A stretch of DNA of 64,000 bases, from positions 1,612,001-1,676,000 of the forward strand of contig NZ_AP023175.1 of assembly GCF_013426895.1 (NCBI RefSeq), given 5' to 3'. Positions 44,429 through 53,330 of the stretch are shown one piece after another (the stretch's first letter is position 1; every line of letters starts with the position of its first letter). A program made the translations under genes and the position numbers. The stretch is from Paraburkholderia largidicola (GTDB lineage Bacteria; Pseudomonadota; Gammaproteobacteria; Burkholderiales; Burkholderiaceae). The notes below the pieces were generated by a model that was not told the DNA's origin, did no database searches, and was given only the letters and a program-made list of their open reading frames with translations.

Positions 44429-44892
44429 CGAATCGTCTCCATGTCGCTATCGGTCAGATGGAAGCGAATCTAACGTAAACGCGAATCATTCTCAATCAAA
44501 TATCAGCCTATTCTTATTATTTTTTGATGACGTTTATGCTTGACGGATGGGTTTTTTTGAAGGCGTGGGATTGGGCGATGCAGGGCGCATAGCCTTGTGG
44601 GTATTGGGTTTGGGTGGATGGCCCGTTTTGTAGGAAAGCGAGCAGTCCAAGCGCGGCGGCCAAACAGGTGGGCGCATATCCGGAAGGACGGTTAGTTGCG
44701 CGACACGTGCCGAAACGTCGCCGCTCGCAGGCGCGAATTCCGTCTAATCGGATAACGCCGCACGCATGCGGACAAAGCCAATCGCGTCGCGTTGAAGATG
44801 AAATCGGCCCGCCCGTCCGCACACATCGACAGATAACGTCGAGAACGCGAACGCGGCGAGCCGCATGAACGTCGACACATCGACCCGCGCCT
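44429..44892. other. Gap between orbS and the MFS gene
   Basis: Apart from the Fur-like site and an AT-rich promoter stretch (about 44484-44530) near orbS, the remaining ~360 bp show no supported gene, terminator or repeat. Confidence 0.6.
44475..44493. promoter_or_regulatory. Fur-box-like site upstream of orbS
   Basis: Matches 13 of 19 positions of the Fur consensus GATAATGATAATCATTATC, including AATCATT at 44484-44490. It lies 47-65 bp upstream of the orbS ATG, the position expected for Fur repression of an iron-starvation sigma gene. Confidence 0.6.
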
Positions 44893-46224
44893 TTATCCCA
44901 CGACCCGCTTCTCAGGCACCCCACGCAGCAGCGCGATCCCGCTCATGAACAACAATGCCGTCAACAGATACAACGCGTTGTCCATGCTGCCCGTATGCGT
45001 CTTGATGAGGCCAATGACCCACGGACTCACGATGCCGCTCGTAATCCCGATACTGCTGATCAACGCAATACCCGCTGCCGCAGCCTTGCCCGACAGGTAA
45101 CCGGACGGCACCGTCCAGAAGATCGGCAGCGCGGCGAAAATCAGCACGGCGGCAATCGAAAGAATGCCGAGCATCGCGGCAAAGCTGCTCAAATGCAGCG
45201 TCAACAGCGAAAGCGCGATGCCGCCGCCGATCGTGCACGCCGCGAAATGCTTGCGCCGCTCGCCGTGACGATCCGAATGTCGCGCGATCAGAATCAGGCC
45301 AACCGCGCCGATCGCGTTCGGAATCACCGTGTACAGGCTGATCCACAACACGTCGTGCACGCCGAAGTCGCGGATCATCAGCGGCATCCAGAAGTTGAGC
45401 GTCAGCGATGCGCACGTCAGCGAGAAGTAGATGAACGCGAACAGATAGACGCGCGGGTTGCGCAAGGCGTCGATGAATGCGCGCGACGAGTGCGAGTTCG
45501 TGGGCCGATGCTCGGCGTCGCGCTGCTCGATCAGATGCGCCTTTTCCTGCGGCGTGAGCCACGTTGCCTGCTGCGGGCCGTCGACCAGCCAGAACGCCGC
45601 GAGCAGTCCCAGCACGACAGCGGGCGCGCCTTCAATGGCGAACATCCATTGCCAGCCGTACAGGCCCATCACGCCCGCCATGTCGCGCATGATCCAGCCG
45701 GAGACCAGACCGCCGAGCACGCCCGCCACCGCAACGCCTGCGAAGAAAATCGACAGGATCACGGCACGCCGCCGCGCCGGATACCAATACGTCAGATACA
45801 GCACGATGCCAGGAAAGAAGCCCGCTTCGAACACGCCGAGCATGAAGCGCAGCAGATAAAAATGCGAAGCCTGCGACACGAACATCATGCATACCGATGC
45901 AATGCCCCACAGCAGCATGATCCGCGTGAACGTGCGACGCGCGCCAAAGCGCGCGAGCAGCAGGTTGCTCGGCACTTCGCACAGCACATAGCCGATATAG
46001 AAGACGGCCGCGCCGAGTCCGTACATCGCATCGCCGAAGCCGAGGTCGTGCTTCATCTGCAATTGCGCGAAGCCGATGTTGATGCGATCGAGAAACGAAA
46101 TAACGTAGCAGAGAAACAGAAACGGCACGATCCGCAACGTCACCTTGCGATACAGCGCGCTGTCGTCCTGATACGCGGCGGCGGGTTCGCCGGGCTCATA
46201 GGCATGCGTGATTGACTGACTCAT
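44893..46224 (-). CDS. MFS transporter, anion:cation symporter (ACS) type
   Basis: A 443-residue transporter with twelve predicted helices. RIVPFLFLCYVISFLDRINIGFAQLQMKHDLGF and the LCEVPSNLLLARFGARRTFTRIMLLWG loop are hallmarks of the ACS family (phthalate, 4-hydroxyphenylacetate, hexuronate and tartrate carriers). ATG at 46224 after GGAGA. It is the distal gene of a minus-strand cassette with a DUF2783 protein, an FAD monooxygenase and an MBL-fold protein, so it probably imports the aromatic substrate of that monooxygenase. Confidence 0.88.
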   Translation of the reverse strand: MSQSITHAYEPGEPAAAYQDDSALYRKVTLRIVPFLFLCYVISFLDRINIGFAQLQMKHDLGFGDAMYGLGAAVFYIGYVLCEVPSNLLLARFGARRTFTRIMLLWGIASVCMMFVSQASHFYLLRFMLGVFEAGFFPGIVLYLTYWYPARRRAVILSIFFAGVAVAGVLGGLVSGWIMRDMAGVMGLYGWQWMFAIEGAPAVVLGLLAAFWLVDGPQQATWLTPQEKAHLIEQRDAEHRPTNSHSSRAFIDALRNPRVYLFAFIYFSLTCASLTLNFWMPLMIRDFGVHDVLWISLYTVIPNAIGAVGLILIARHSDRHGERRKHFAACTIGGGIALSLLTLHLSSFAAMLGILSIAAVLIFAALPIFWTVPSGYLSGKAAAAGIALISSIGITSGIVSPWVIGLIKTHTGSMDNALYLLTALLFMSGIALLRGVPEKRVVG

Positions 46225-46338
46225 CGAGATCTCCAGGCAATGCGGGTCCATCGGACCCATTGGGTCCGGCGTCTGTTGCGCCGTGTTGTCAGGGAAGACG
46301 GCTCGCGCTTCGTCTAATGGGCGAGCCGCATCGGGTGA

Positions 46339-46587
46339 TCAGGCGGCGACGCGCGGCGCGTCGGCCGTGTGCTGCGCAGCAGATGGATTCGGCTGATCGA
46401 CGCCTTCGAGCGCGTATCGGATCGCCTCCATCAGCGTCGCGTAATCGCCGATATGATTCGCGAGCAGCAGAATCAGCTGTGCGTTGGCGGCCTGGCTTTG
46501 CGCTTCGTCGAAATCGCGGTGCATGTCGATCAGCGCTTCGTAGAAGTCGTCGGGCTGCGTCAGATTGAGTTGCGTGATGAGTGCCAC
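46339..46587 (-). CDS. DUF2783-domain small protein
   Basis: An 82-residue acidic protein (VALITQLNLTQPDDFYEALIDMHRDFDEAQSQAANAQLILLLANHIGDYATLMEAIRYALEG) that I match to DUF2783. Members are usually encoded beside FAD-dependent aromatic monooxygenases, as here, and may be an accessory subunit; no activity is known to me. GTG start at 46587 with GGAGA eight bases upstream. It follows the monooxygenase gene by 43 bp. Confidence 0.8.
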   Translation of the reverse strand: MALITQLNLTQPDDFYEALIDMHRDFDEAQSQAANAQLILLLANHIGDYATLMEAIRYALEGVDQPNPSAAQHTADAPRVAA

Positions 46588-46630
46588 GTTTTGTCTCCAG
46601 CTTTTATCGTTTCGTTGCGCGTCGGCGTGC

Positions 46631-48343
46631 TCAGGCAACGCCTTCCACACACAGCGCCCGCTTGAGCGCCGCCTCGACCTGCGTCGCGTCGAACGTGCGC
46701 CAGCGCGCGCACACGTGCTGGTCCGGACGAATCAGATAGAACGTGCCGGGCGTGGCGTCGTAGCGCGACCATGCGAGGCCTTCCGCGTCTTCGAGCACGG
46801 CGGCATCATGCAGATCATGATGTATTCCGTGCGATGTGACGACAACGAGCCTGAAAGGAATCGAACCCGTCTGCAGCGTCTTCAACGCGCGTTGCGTCTG
46901 CGCATCTATGCCTTCCTTGCCGCAAAAAACGACACCCGTAAAAGCATTGCCGAGTTGCGCTAGCAGCCATGCCGGCGTGCCATTCGATAAAACAGGCGCA
47001 TCCACGCACGAAGCGCCCGGCACCATCTTGCCTTCGAAGCCGTCGTTATCGACCGAGTTGAGCGCCGAATCGCGCAGCACGGCAGGCACCGAAAGCCGCC
47101 CGCTGTTCGCGAGCTGACGCGCAAACGGATGCTTGCGCGCAAGCTTCAATACGGCGTCGCGAAACGTGCGGCTGACAGGCGACTTGGGCGTGATGAAGTC
47201 AGTCGAGCGCGTCGAGTTGCGGATGTTTTCATCGGCGGCGTATTCGCGTTCGCTCGCATACGTGTCGAGCAACGCATCGGGCGCGCGGTCGCCCAGTACC
47301 ATCGCCAGTTTCCACGCCACATTCTCCGCATCCTGAAAGCCGCTATTCGCACCGCGCGCGCCGAACGGCGAAACCAGATGCGCCGCGTCGCCGACGAACA
47401 GCACGTTGCCATGCCGGAAGCGCTCCATGCGCAGACACGAGAACGTATAAACGCTGACCCATTCCAGCTCGAACTTGACGTCCGGCCCGAGCAGCGCGCG
47501 TACGCGCGGCAGCACACGTTCAGGCGTTTTCTCAAGCGCAGGGTCAGCGTCCCAGCCGAGTTGAAAATCGATCCGCCACACGTTATCCGGCTGCCGATGC
47601 AACAACACCGATTGATTAGGATGAAACGGCGGATCGAACCAGAACCAGCGTTCGCTCGGAAACTCCGCTTCCATCTTCACGTCGGCGATCAGAAAACGGT
47701 CCTTGAACACGCGGCCCTTGCTGTCGAGGCCCATCATGTTGCGGATCGGGCTGCGCGAGCCGTCGGCCGCGACCACATAGCGGCCGCACAATGCGTACTC
47801 GCCTTCGGGCGTCTCCACGGTGAGCGTGACGAATGCGTCCGCCGAACCCGGCTCGCCTTGCTGCTGCAAGCCGACCACCTTGCTCTTCCAGCGGATGTCG
47901 ATGTTCGGCAGCGACTGCGCGCGTTCGAGCAGAAACCCTTCGACGTAGTACTGCTGCAGATTGATGAACGCGGGCCGATGATGCCCCGCCTCCGGCAGCA
48001 GATTGAACGTGTACACCATCTCGTCCTGCAGGAACACCTTGCCGACGTTCCAGCTGATGCCCTTGTCGACCATGCGGTCGCCGCAGCCGAGGCGGTCGAA
48101 GATATCGAGCGATCGCTTCGAAAAACAGATTGCGCGCGAACCGGTAGCGAGCGAGCAATCGTCGTCGACGAGCACGACGGAAATGCCTTGCTGCGCGAGA
48201 TCGATCGCCGTCGCGAGACCGACAGGCCCCGCCCCGACCACGATGACAGGATGCCGCGCCGCGTCTGTCGTCGCTGCGACTGCGTCCTGCTCGGCACAGC
48301 GCCGGTATTCGAACGACAAAGTCTGATAGTTGATGCTGCTCAT
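46631..48343 (-). CDS. FAD-dependent aromatic monooxygenase (PheA/TfdB/MhpA-like)
   Basis: A 570-residue group A flavoprotein hydroxylase. The N-terminal dinucleotide fold PVIVVGAGPVGLATAIDLAQQGISVVLVDDD, the DG motif (RYVVAADGSRSPIRNMMGL) and the GD motif (NVLFVGDAAHLVSPFGARGANSGFQDAENVAWKL) are intact, and a thioredoxin-like C-terminal domain follows. Likely an NAD(P)H-dependent ring hydroxylase of a phenolic compound; substrate unknown. ATG at 48343 after GGAGA. 42 bp downstream of the MBL-fold gene in the same operon. Confidence 0.88.
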   Translation of the reverse strand: MSSINYQTLSFEYRRCAEQDAVAATTDAARHPVIVVGAGPVGLATAIDLAQQGISVVLVDDDCSLATGSRAICFSKRSLDIFDRLGCGDRMVDKGISWNVGKVFLQDEMVYTFNLLPEAGHHRPAFINLQQYYVEGFLLERAQSLPNIDIRWKSKVVGLQQQGEPGSADAFVTLTVETPEGEYALCGRYVVAADGSRSPIRNMMGLDSKGRVFKDRFLIADVKMEAEFPSERWFWFDPPFHPNQSVLLHRQPDNVWRIDFQLGWDADPALEKTPERVLPRVRALLGPDVKFELEWVSVYTFSCLRMERFRHGNVLFVGDAAHLVSPFGARGANSGFQDAENVAWKLAMVLGDRAPDALLDTYASEREYAADENIRNSTRSTDFITPKSPVSRTFRDAVLKLARKHPFARQLANSGRLSVPAVLRDSALNSVDNDGFEGKMVPGASCVDAPVLSNGTPAWLLAQLGNAFTGVVFCGKEGIDAQTQRALKTLQTGSIPFRLVVVTSHGIHHDLHDAAVLEDAEGLAWSRYDATPGTFYLIRPDQHVCARWRTFDATQVEAALKRALCVEGVA

Positions 48344-48385
48344 TCTGCTGTCTCCATCCATCTGCACTGAGCTATTGCTGCGTCA

Positions 48386-49345
48386 TCAAGCCTGCAGCGC
48401 GTCCCACATGTCCTTGTCGCGCTGCGCGGTCCAGATGCGCGGATGCGTGATGCCGCTCGCTTCGTCATACGCACGCGACACGTCGAACGGCAGGCAATGC
48501 TCGTAGATGAAGACATGGCCGAACTTCGGGTCCATCGCCTTGCGCGTGTGCGCCATCGCGGCCTTCAGATCCAGCTTGTCGGCGACGGCTTCGCGGCCGC
48601 TTTGCAGCAACGTCGTGACGAAGTCCTTCGTGTAGTCGAGACCTTTGTTCACGTCTTCCGGCGTGGTCAGCGCGGGGCCGCGACCCGGCACGAGCATGTT
48701 CGCGTTCAACGCGCGCAGCGCCTCGAGCGTGGCGGGCCACTGTTCGAGTTGCGCGTCGCCGCAATAGCAGGCGGCGTCGTATTCGACGAGATCGCCGGAG
48801 AACAGCACCTTCTGCGACGGCAGCCACACGACGGTATCGCCCTTCGTGTGACCTGCGCCGAGATGCGCGATGCGCACTTCGAGCTTGCCGAGGAACAGCG
48901 TGATTTCCTTCTCGAACACGAGCGTCGGCCACGTGAGGCCCGGCACCGTTTCGACGCCTGCAAAGAGACGCGGAAAGCGCTCGATCTCCGACTTCATATC
49001 GGCCTCGCCGCGCTCGACGATCATTTCATACGTGCCGCGACTCGCAATGATCTGCTGCGCGCCCTCTTCGAAATACGCCGATGCGCCGAGCACGCGCACC
49101 GCGTGGTAGTGCGACAGGACGACGTATTTGATCGGCTTGTCGGTGACGCTGCGGATCTTCGCGATCAGGTCTTGCGCCATTGCCGGCGTCGCGGTGGTGT
49201 CGACGATCAGCACGCCGTCGTCGCCTATCACGACGCCCGAGTTCGGGTCGCCCTCCGCCGTGTACGCATACGCGTTCTCGGACAGCTGCGTCCACGTGAT
49301 CTTCTTTTCTTCGAGGTCGGCTTGCGATGCGAATGCCTTGGCCAT
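48386..49345 (-). CDS. MBL-fold protein with a degenerate metal motif
   Basis: A 319-residue metallo-beta-lactamase-fold protein. The usual HxHxDH motif reads H-Y-H-A-V-R (SHYHAVRVLGAS), so the Asp and third His of metal site 2 are lost, while the downstream His (LGAGHTKGD), Asp (FSGDLVEYD) and His (YEHCLPF) remain. It could be a mononuclear enzyme or a non-hydrolytic member. First gene of the operon with the monooxygenase, DUF2783 and transporter genes. ATG at 49345 after GGAGACGAGC. Divergent from the IclR pair, which probably control it. Confidence 0.85.
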   Translation of the reverse strand: MAKAFASQADLEEKKITWTQLSENAYAYTAEGDPNSGVVIGDDGVLIVDTTATPAMAQDLIAKIRSVTDKPIKYVVLSHYHAVRVLGASAYFEEGAQQIIASRGTYEMIVERGEADMKSEIERFPRLFAGVETVPGLTWPTLVFEKEITLFLGKLEVRIAHLGAGHTKGDTVVWLPSQKVLFSGDLVEYDAACYCGDAQLEQWPATLEALRALNANMLVPGRGPALTTPEDVNKGLDYTKDFVTTLLQSGREAVADKLDLKAAMAHTRKAMDPKFGHVFIYEHCLPFDVSRAYDEASGITHPRIWTAQRDKDMWDALQA

Positions 49346-49493
49346 GCTCGTCTCCGTTGATTGAGGGGCGACGGGCGAGACGCGGCGCGCTGGCGCAGCG
49401 GTAGTGAGGTGTCTCGTCCTGTCTGATTGGAATGATGTCCGGCGACTATCAGGCCGGAGTGATTTCATCTTAGACTCTGCCGATTATTTGTCA

Positions 49494-49513
49494 ATAGCGA
49501 AACGTATCGCTAT
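49494..49513. promoter_or_regulatory. Candidate IclR-type operator
   Basis: ATAGCGA-N6-TCGCTAT, a perfect 7-bp dyad in the divergent gap between the MBL-fold operon and the first IclR gene. An additional ATACGCTA half-like stretch follows directly. Confidence 0.5.
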
Positions 49514-49618
49514 ACGCTAATTTCTCGTATACCCTGGGCAGTTCAGGGCTCGAACGGGCCGAAGGTTGGCGTTCGTTTAACATGGACCTTTTTTTCCGAT
49601 ACAGGCGACGTGAGCGGC

Positions 49619-50422
49619 ATGGCGAAGACGGCAAAAGACGACGAGGCGACAGGTTCGGGCAAGCAGCAACGCGGCATCCAGAGCGTCGAGGTCGGCGGAC
49701 GGGTGCTGCATGCGCTCGCGAGAGCACGCACGCCGCTCGCGCTGTCCGATCTCGCGACGAGCGCCGACATCGCGCCCGGCCAGGCGCATGCGTATCTCGT
49801 GAGCCTCACGCGGCTCGGCCTCATCAAGCGCGATGAACTGTCGGGACGCTACGAGCCGGGGCCGCTGTCTTTAAGGCTTGGCCTGATGCAGCTGGCGAAC
49901 CAGCCGGCGTTTCGCGCCGCCGTGCCGCGCGTCGCGGCTTTGGCGGAAGAAATTGGATTCAGCGTTGCGATCTGCACGGTGGCGCCGCAAGGCCCGACCA
50001 TCGTTCGATACGAACATGCGGGGTTTCCGCTGCATGTGAACCTGCACGTGGGCACGGTGATGTCGTTGCCCGCGACATCGACGGGACGCGTGTTCTGCGC
50101 GCACCTCGCGCCCGAGACCTTGCAGACGATGTGGGCGAACCAGTCGGGCGGCGCGGGCGAGATCGTGGCGCCTTCGGAGCGCAAAGCATTCGACGCGACG
50201 CTCGCGGCGATCCGCGAGCGCGGCATCGAACGCGGCATCGATGCGCCCAGCCCCGGCATCAGCAGCCTTGCCGCGCCGGTGCTCGATGCCCACGGGCAAC
50301 TGTGTCTCGCGCTGACGGTGATCGGGCCGAGCGGCGCGATCGATGTGAACTGGGACGGACCCGTCGCGGGCGCGCTTCGACAGGCGGCACGTGACATCGG
50401 CGCGGATATCGCGGCGGATTGA
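49619..50422 (+). CDS. IclR-family transcriptional regulator (first of a tandem pair)
   Basis: A 267-residue IclR-type regulator: winged HTH (RGIQSVEVGGRVLHALARARTPLALSDLATSADIAPGQAHAYLVSLTRLGLIKRD) and a C-terminal effector-binding domain (PHVNLHVGTVMSLPATSTGRVFCA-like segment, GIDAPSPGISSLAAPVLD). It is divergent from the monooxygenase operon and probably regulates it with an aromatic effector. ATG at 49619 is taken; a GTG nine bases earlier is possible. Confidence 0.9.
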   Translation: MAKTAKDDEATGSGKQQRGIQSVEVGGRVLHALARARTPLALSDLATSADIAPGQAHAYLVSLTRLGLIKRDELSGRYEPGPLSLRLGLMQLANQPAFRAAVPRVAALAEEIGFSVAICTVAPQGPTIVRYEHAGFPLHVNLHVGTVMSLPATSTGRVFCAHLAPETLQTMWANQSGGAGEIVAPSERKAFDATLAAIRERGIERGIDAPSPGISSLAAPVLDAHGQLCLALTVIGPSGAIDVNWDGPVAGALRQAARDIGADIAAD

Positions 50423-50424
50423 AC

Positions 50425-51249
50425 ATGAAAGAAGCACTCGAAAACACATCGTCCGAGAATGCCGACGCGAAACAGCAGCGCGGCATCCAGTCGCTCGACA
50501 GTACGGGCGAACTGCTAACGGCTTTGGTCGCGGCGGGCAAGCCGTTGTCGCTGCGCGATCTCGCCGCGGCAGCGGATATGCCGCCTGCGAAGGCGTTTCC
50601 TCATCTGGTGAGCCTGCAGAAGATCGGCCTGTTGAGCCGCGATGCGTCCGGCTGTTTCGAAGCGGGGCCGCTCGCGCTCGAACTCGGGCTGATCGGTTTG
50701 CAGCGTCTGTCGCCGACCCGCGAGGCCGAGCCGGAAATCGTCGATCTCGCGGTGACGACGGGCATGAGCGTCGCGATGGCCGTGCTCGGTCCGCTCGGGC
50801 CAACTGTCGTGCGGCTCGAAGAATCCGCGCGGCCACTGCATGTGAGCTTGCGCGTCGGTACGGTGATGTCGCTCGTGAACACGGCGATTGGCCGCGTGTT
50901 CGCCGCCTACGTCGCCGACGATGTGCGCCAGGGTCTGCTTGCGCAAGATCATCTACGGCTGGCAGGCGCGTCGGCCTCGGATACGCACGATGCAAAGCTC
51001 GCGCCGCCGTATGCGGAACGTCTCGCGCAAATTCGCGAGCAGGGCATCGACACCGCGCTCAACAGGCCGATCCCAGGCATCAGCACGCTGGCCGCGCCCG
51101 TGTTCGATCACACCGGCAGCATCGTGCTGGTGATCGCGTTGATGGGCACGGCGGGAAGTTTCGACAGCGATACACAAGGTGGCGCCGCGCAAACGTTGCT
51201 GGCGGCGACGCAAAGATTGTCGCGAAGGTTTGGGTACGTGCAGGGCTGA
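50425..51249 (+). CDS. IclR-family transcriptional regulator (second of a tandem pair)
   Basis: A 274-residue paralogue of the preceding gene, starting two bases after its stop. HTH: QQRGIQSLDSTGELLTALVAAGKPLSLRDLAAAADMPPAKAFPHLVSLQKIGLLSRD; effector domain: PLHVSLRVGTVMSLVNTAIGRVFAAYVADDV and NRPIPGISTLAAPVFD. The shared QQRGIQS start and the domain-by-domain similarity point to tandem duplication. The two may respond to different ligands or form heteromers. Confidence 0.9.
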   Translation: MKEALENTSSENADAKQQRGIQSLDSTGELLTALVAAGKPLSLRDLAAAADMPPAKAFPHLVSLQKIGLLSRDASGCFEAGPLALELGLIGLQRLSPTREAEPEIVDLAVTTGMSVAMAVLGPLGPTVVRLEESARPLHVSLRVGTVMSLVNTAIGRVFAAYVADDVRQGLLAQDHLRLAGASASDTHDAKLAPPYAERLAQIREQGIDTALNRPIPGISTLAAPVFDHTGSIVLVIALMGTAGSFDSDTQGGAAQTLLAATQRLSRRFGYVQG

Positions 51250-51263
51250 GCGCGCTGTGAAGA

Positions 51264-52136
51264 CTATTGCGCCCCATCCTCCGCCGCCGCATCCGTCTCC
51301 TGCGACAGCCGCGCCTTCGCATGGCGCATCTTCTCCAGCGTGTGCGGCTCCAGCCGCAACGCGACGCCAATCGCAAGCGCATCCATCACACACAGATGTA
51401 CGAGCCGCGACACGCCCGGCGTGTTCGGATCGATAGGACTCGGCACGCGCAGCAGCAGCGGAATATCGACGAGCCACGCCAGCCGCGAGCCGACATTGGT
51501 CAGCGCGATCGTCGTCGCGCCGCGCTCCTTCGCAATCTGCATGCTCTCGTTCACTTCGACGCTGCGGCCCGAGTGCGAAATGGCGAACGCGACATCGCCG
51601 GGTTCGAGCAGGCCCGCGTAAAGCCGCTGCAAATGCGCATCCGTGAAAGCGCTCGCGGCGATATCGAGCCGCAAAAAACGCAACGCCGCGTCTTGCGCGA
51701 CGAGTCCCGAACCCGAGCCGACACCGAAGAAATACACGCGCCGCGCGCTCGCCAGCGCCGCGAGCGCAGCATTCACCGCAACAGGATCGATTGCGCTGCG
51801 CGCCTGCGTGATGCCCTCGACAGCCGCTTCGCCGACCTTGTCGATCAGCGTCTGCGTGTCGTCGCCCCGCGCCACGGCCGTCGACGCATACGGCATCCCA
51901 CCCGCGACGCTCTGCGCAAGCTGCATCTTGAAGTCGCGCAAACCATGCGCGCCCACCGCGCGGCAAAAACGCGTGACGGAAGGCTCCGACACGTCCGCGC
52001 GTTGCGCAAGCTCGGTGATGCTCGCGCGCATCGCGAAGTCGACATCGGACAGCACCATGTCGGCGACCTTGCGCTCGGCGGGCCGCAGCGACTCGAGCGC
52101 GCTGCGGATGTGAGGAATCAGGTTCGGTGCGGACAC
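51264..52136 (-). CDS. RpiR-family regulator with SIS domain
   Basis: A 290-residue regulator: N-terminal RpiR HTH (IRSALESLRPAERKVADMVLSDVDFAMRASITELAQRADVSEPSVTRFCRAVGAHGLRDFKMQLAQ) and a SIS phosphosugar-binding domain (ARRVYFFGVGSGSGLVAQDAALRFLRL; AISHSGRSVEVNESMQIAKERGATTIALTN). It resembles HexR-type sugar regulators. GTG start at 52136 after AAGGA. It ends the minus-strand half of the sugar-transport locus and probably controls both halves. Confidence 0.9.
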   Translation of the reverse strand: MSAPNLIPHIRSALESLRPAERKVADMVLSDVDFAMRASITELAQRADVSEPSVTRFCRAVGAHGLRDFKMQLAQSVAGGMPYASTAVARGDDTQTLIDKVGEAAVEGITQARSAIDPVAVNAALAALASARRVYFFGVGSGSGLVAQDAALRFLRLDIAASAFTDAHLQRLYAGLLEPGDVAFAISHSGRSVEVNESMQIAKERGATTIALTNVGSRLAWLVDIPLLLRVPSPIDPNTPGVSRLVHLCVMDALAIGVALRLEPHTLEKMRHAKARLSQETDAAAEDGAQ

Positions 52137-52198
52137 CCGTGCGTTCCTTTGGATGGAAGATGAATCAGCGGCATGTCATCGGTGCCGGTCTGATGCTG

Positions 52199-53272
52199 TC
52201 AGCCCAGTCGGTTGCCGCTCTCCGTGTCGAACAAATGCGTGTGCTGATCCGGAAAGCGCACCGTCACGCGCTGGCCCGGCTCGATCGACGCGCGCTGGCG
52301 CATCGTCACGCACCATGCCGCGCCGCCGATCTTGCCGTACAGATGCGTCTCCGCGCCCGTCGGCTCGACGACCTCGACATCCATCGGAATGCCTTCATTC
52401 GACGCTTCGATATGCTCGGGCCGCACGCCGAGCGTGACCTTCGCGCCCGGCTGCGCTGCCGCCTGGCTCACACCGTGCAGCGGAATCTGCACGCCGTCCG
52501 CGAGTTTCAGTGCGACGCCGTTCGGCGCGCTCACCACTTCGCCCTCGGCGAAATTCATCGAAGGCGAGCCGAGAAAGCTCGCGACGAACAGATTCGCCGG
52601 CCTGTCATAAAGTTCCAGCGGACGCCCGATCTGCTCGATGCGCCCCGCGTTCATCACGACGATACGGTCGGCCATCGTCATCGCTTCAATCTGGTCGTGC
52701 GTGACGTAGATCACTGTGTTCTTCAGCCGCTGATGCAGCGCCTTGATCTCCGTGCGCATCTGCACGCGCAGCTTTGCATCGAGATTCGACAGCGGCTCGT
52801 CGAACAGGAACAGCGACGGCTCGCGCACCACCGCGCGGCCCATCGCGACACGTTGGCGCTGGCCGCCCGACAGCGCGCGCGGCAGGCGGTCCAGATAGCT
52901 GCTGAGATTCAGCATCTTCGCCGCGGCTTCGATGCGCGGCTTGAAACTCGTCGACGCTTCCTTGCGGATACGCGGACCGAACGCGATGTTGTCGTACACG
53001 GACAGATGCGGGTACAGCGCGTAGCTCTGGAACACCATCGAGATATTGCGCTGCTGCGGCGGCAAGCCGTTCGCGCGCGTGCCGCCGATCATCAGATCGC
53101 CGCCGCTGATTTCCTCGAGGCCCGCCACCATCCGCATCAGCGTGCTCTTGCCGCAACCGGACGGGCCGACCAGCACGACGAACTCGCCGTCGTCGATATG
53201 CAGGTCGATGCCGTGCACGACCTGCGTGTCGCCGTAACGCTTGTAGATGCCGCTCAGTTGCACTGCTGCCAT
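52199..53272 (-). CDS. Sugar ABC transporter ATPase (UgpC/MalK-like)
   Basis: A 357-residue CUT1 ATPase with Walker A GPSGCGKST, Q-loop FQSYALYPH, signature LSGGQRQRVAMGRAVV, Walker B LFLFDEPLSNLD and switch His YVTHDQIEA, followed by the C-terminal TOBE/regulatory domain (VTLGVRPEHIE). It would energise the two permeases encoded at 55774-57545 on the opposite strand. Lies between the SDR and RpiR genes with ~60-bp gaps. Confidence 0.94.
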   Translation of the reverse strand: MAAVQLSGIYKRYGDTQVVHGIDLHIDDGEFVVLVGPSGCGKSTLMRMVAGLEEISGGDLMIGGTRANGLPPQQRNISMVFQSYALYPHLSVYDNIAFGPRIRKEASTSFKPRIEAAAKMLNLSSYLDRLPRALSGGQRQRVAMGRAVVREPSLFLFDEPLSNLDAKLRVQMRTEIKALHQRLKNTVIYVTHDQIEAMTMADRIVVMNAGRIEQIGRPLELYDRPANLFVASFLGSPSMNFAEGEVVSAPNGVALKLADGVQIPLHGVSQAAAQPGAKVTLGVRPEHIEASNEGIPMDVEVVEPTGAETHLYGKIGGAAWCVTMRQRASIEPGQRVTVRFPDQHTHLFDTESGNRLG

Positions 53273-53330
53273 GCTGTCCTCATCGTCGGTTGCGGTTGTG
53301 TCGCGTGTTTCGGGCGCTTTTACTCAGGCG

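Noticed and set aside
44517..44924. A 135-codon minus-strand frame between orbS and the MFS gene.
   Set aside because: No recognisable domain, no ribosome site, and it overlaps the end of the MFS coding sequence.
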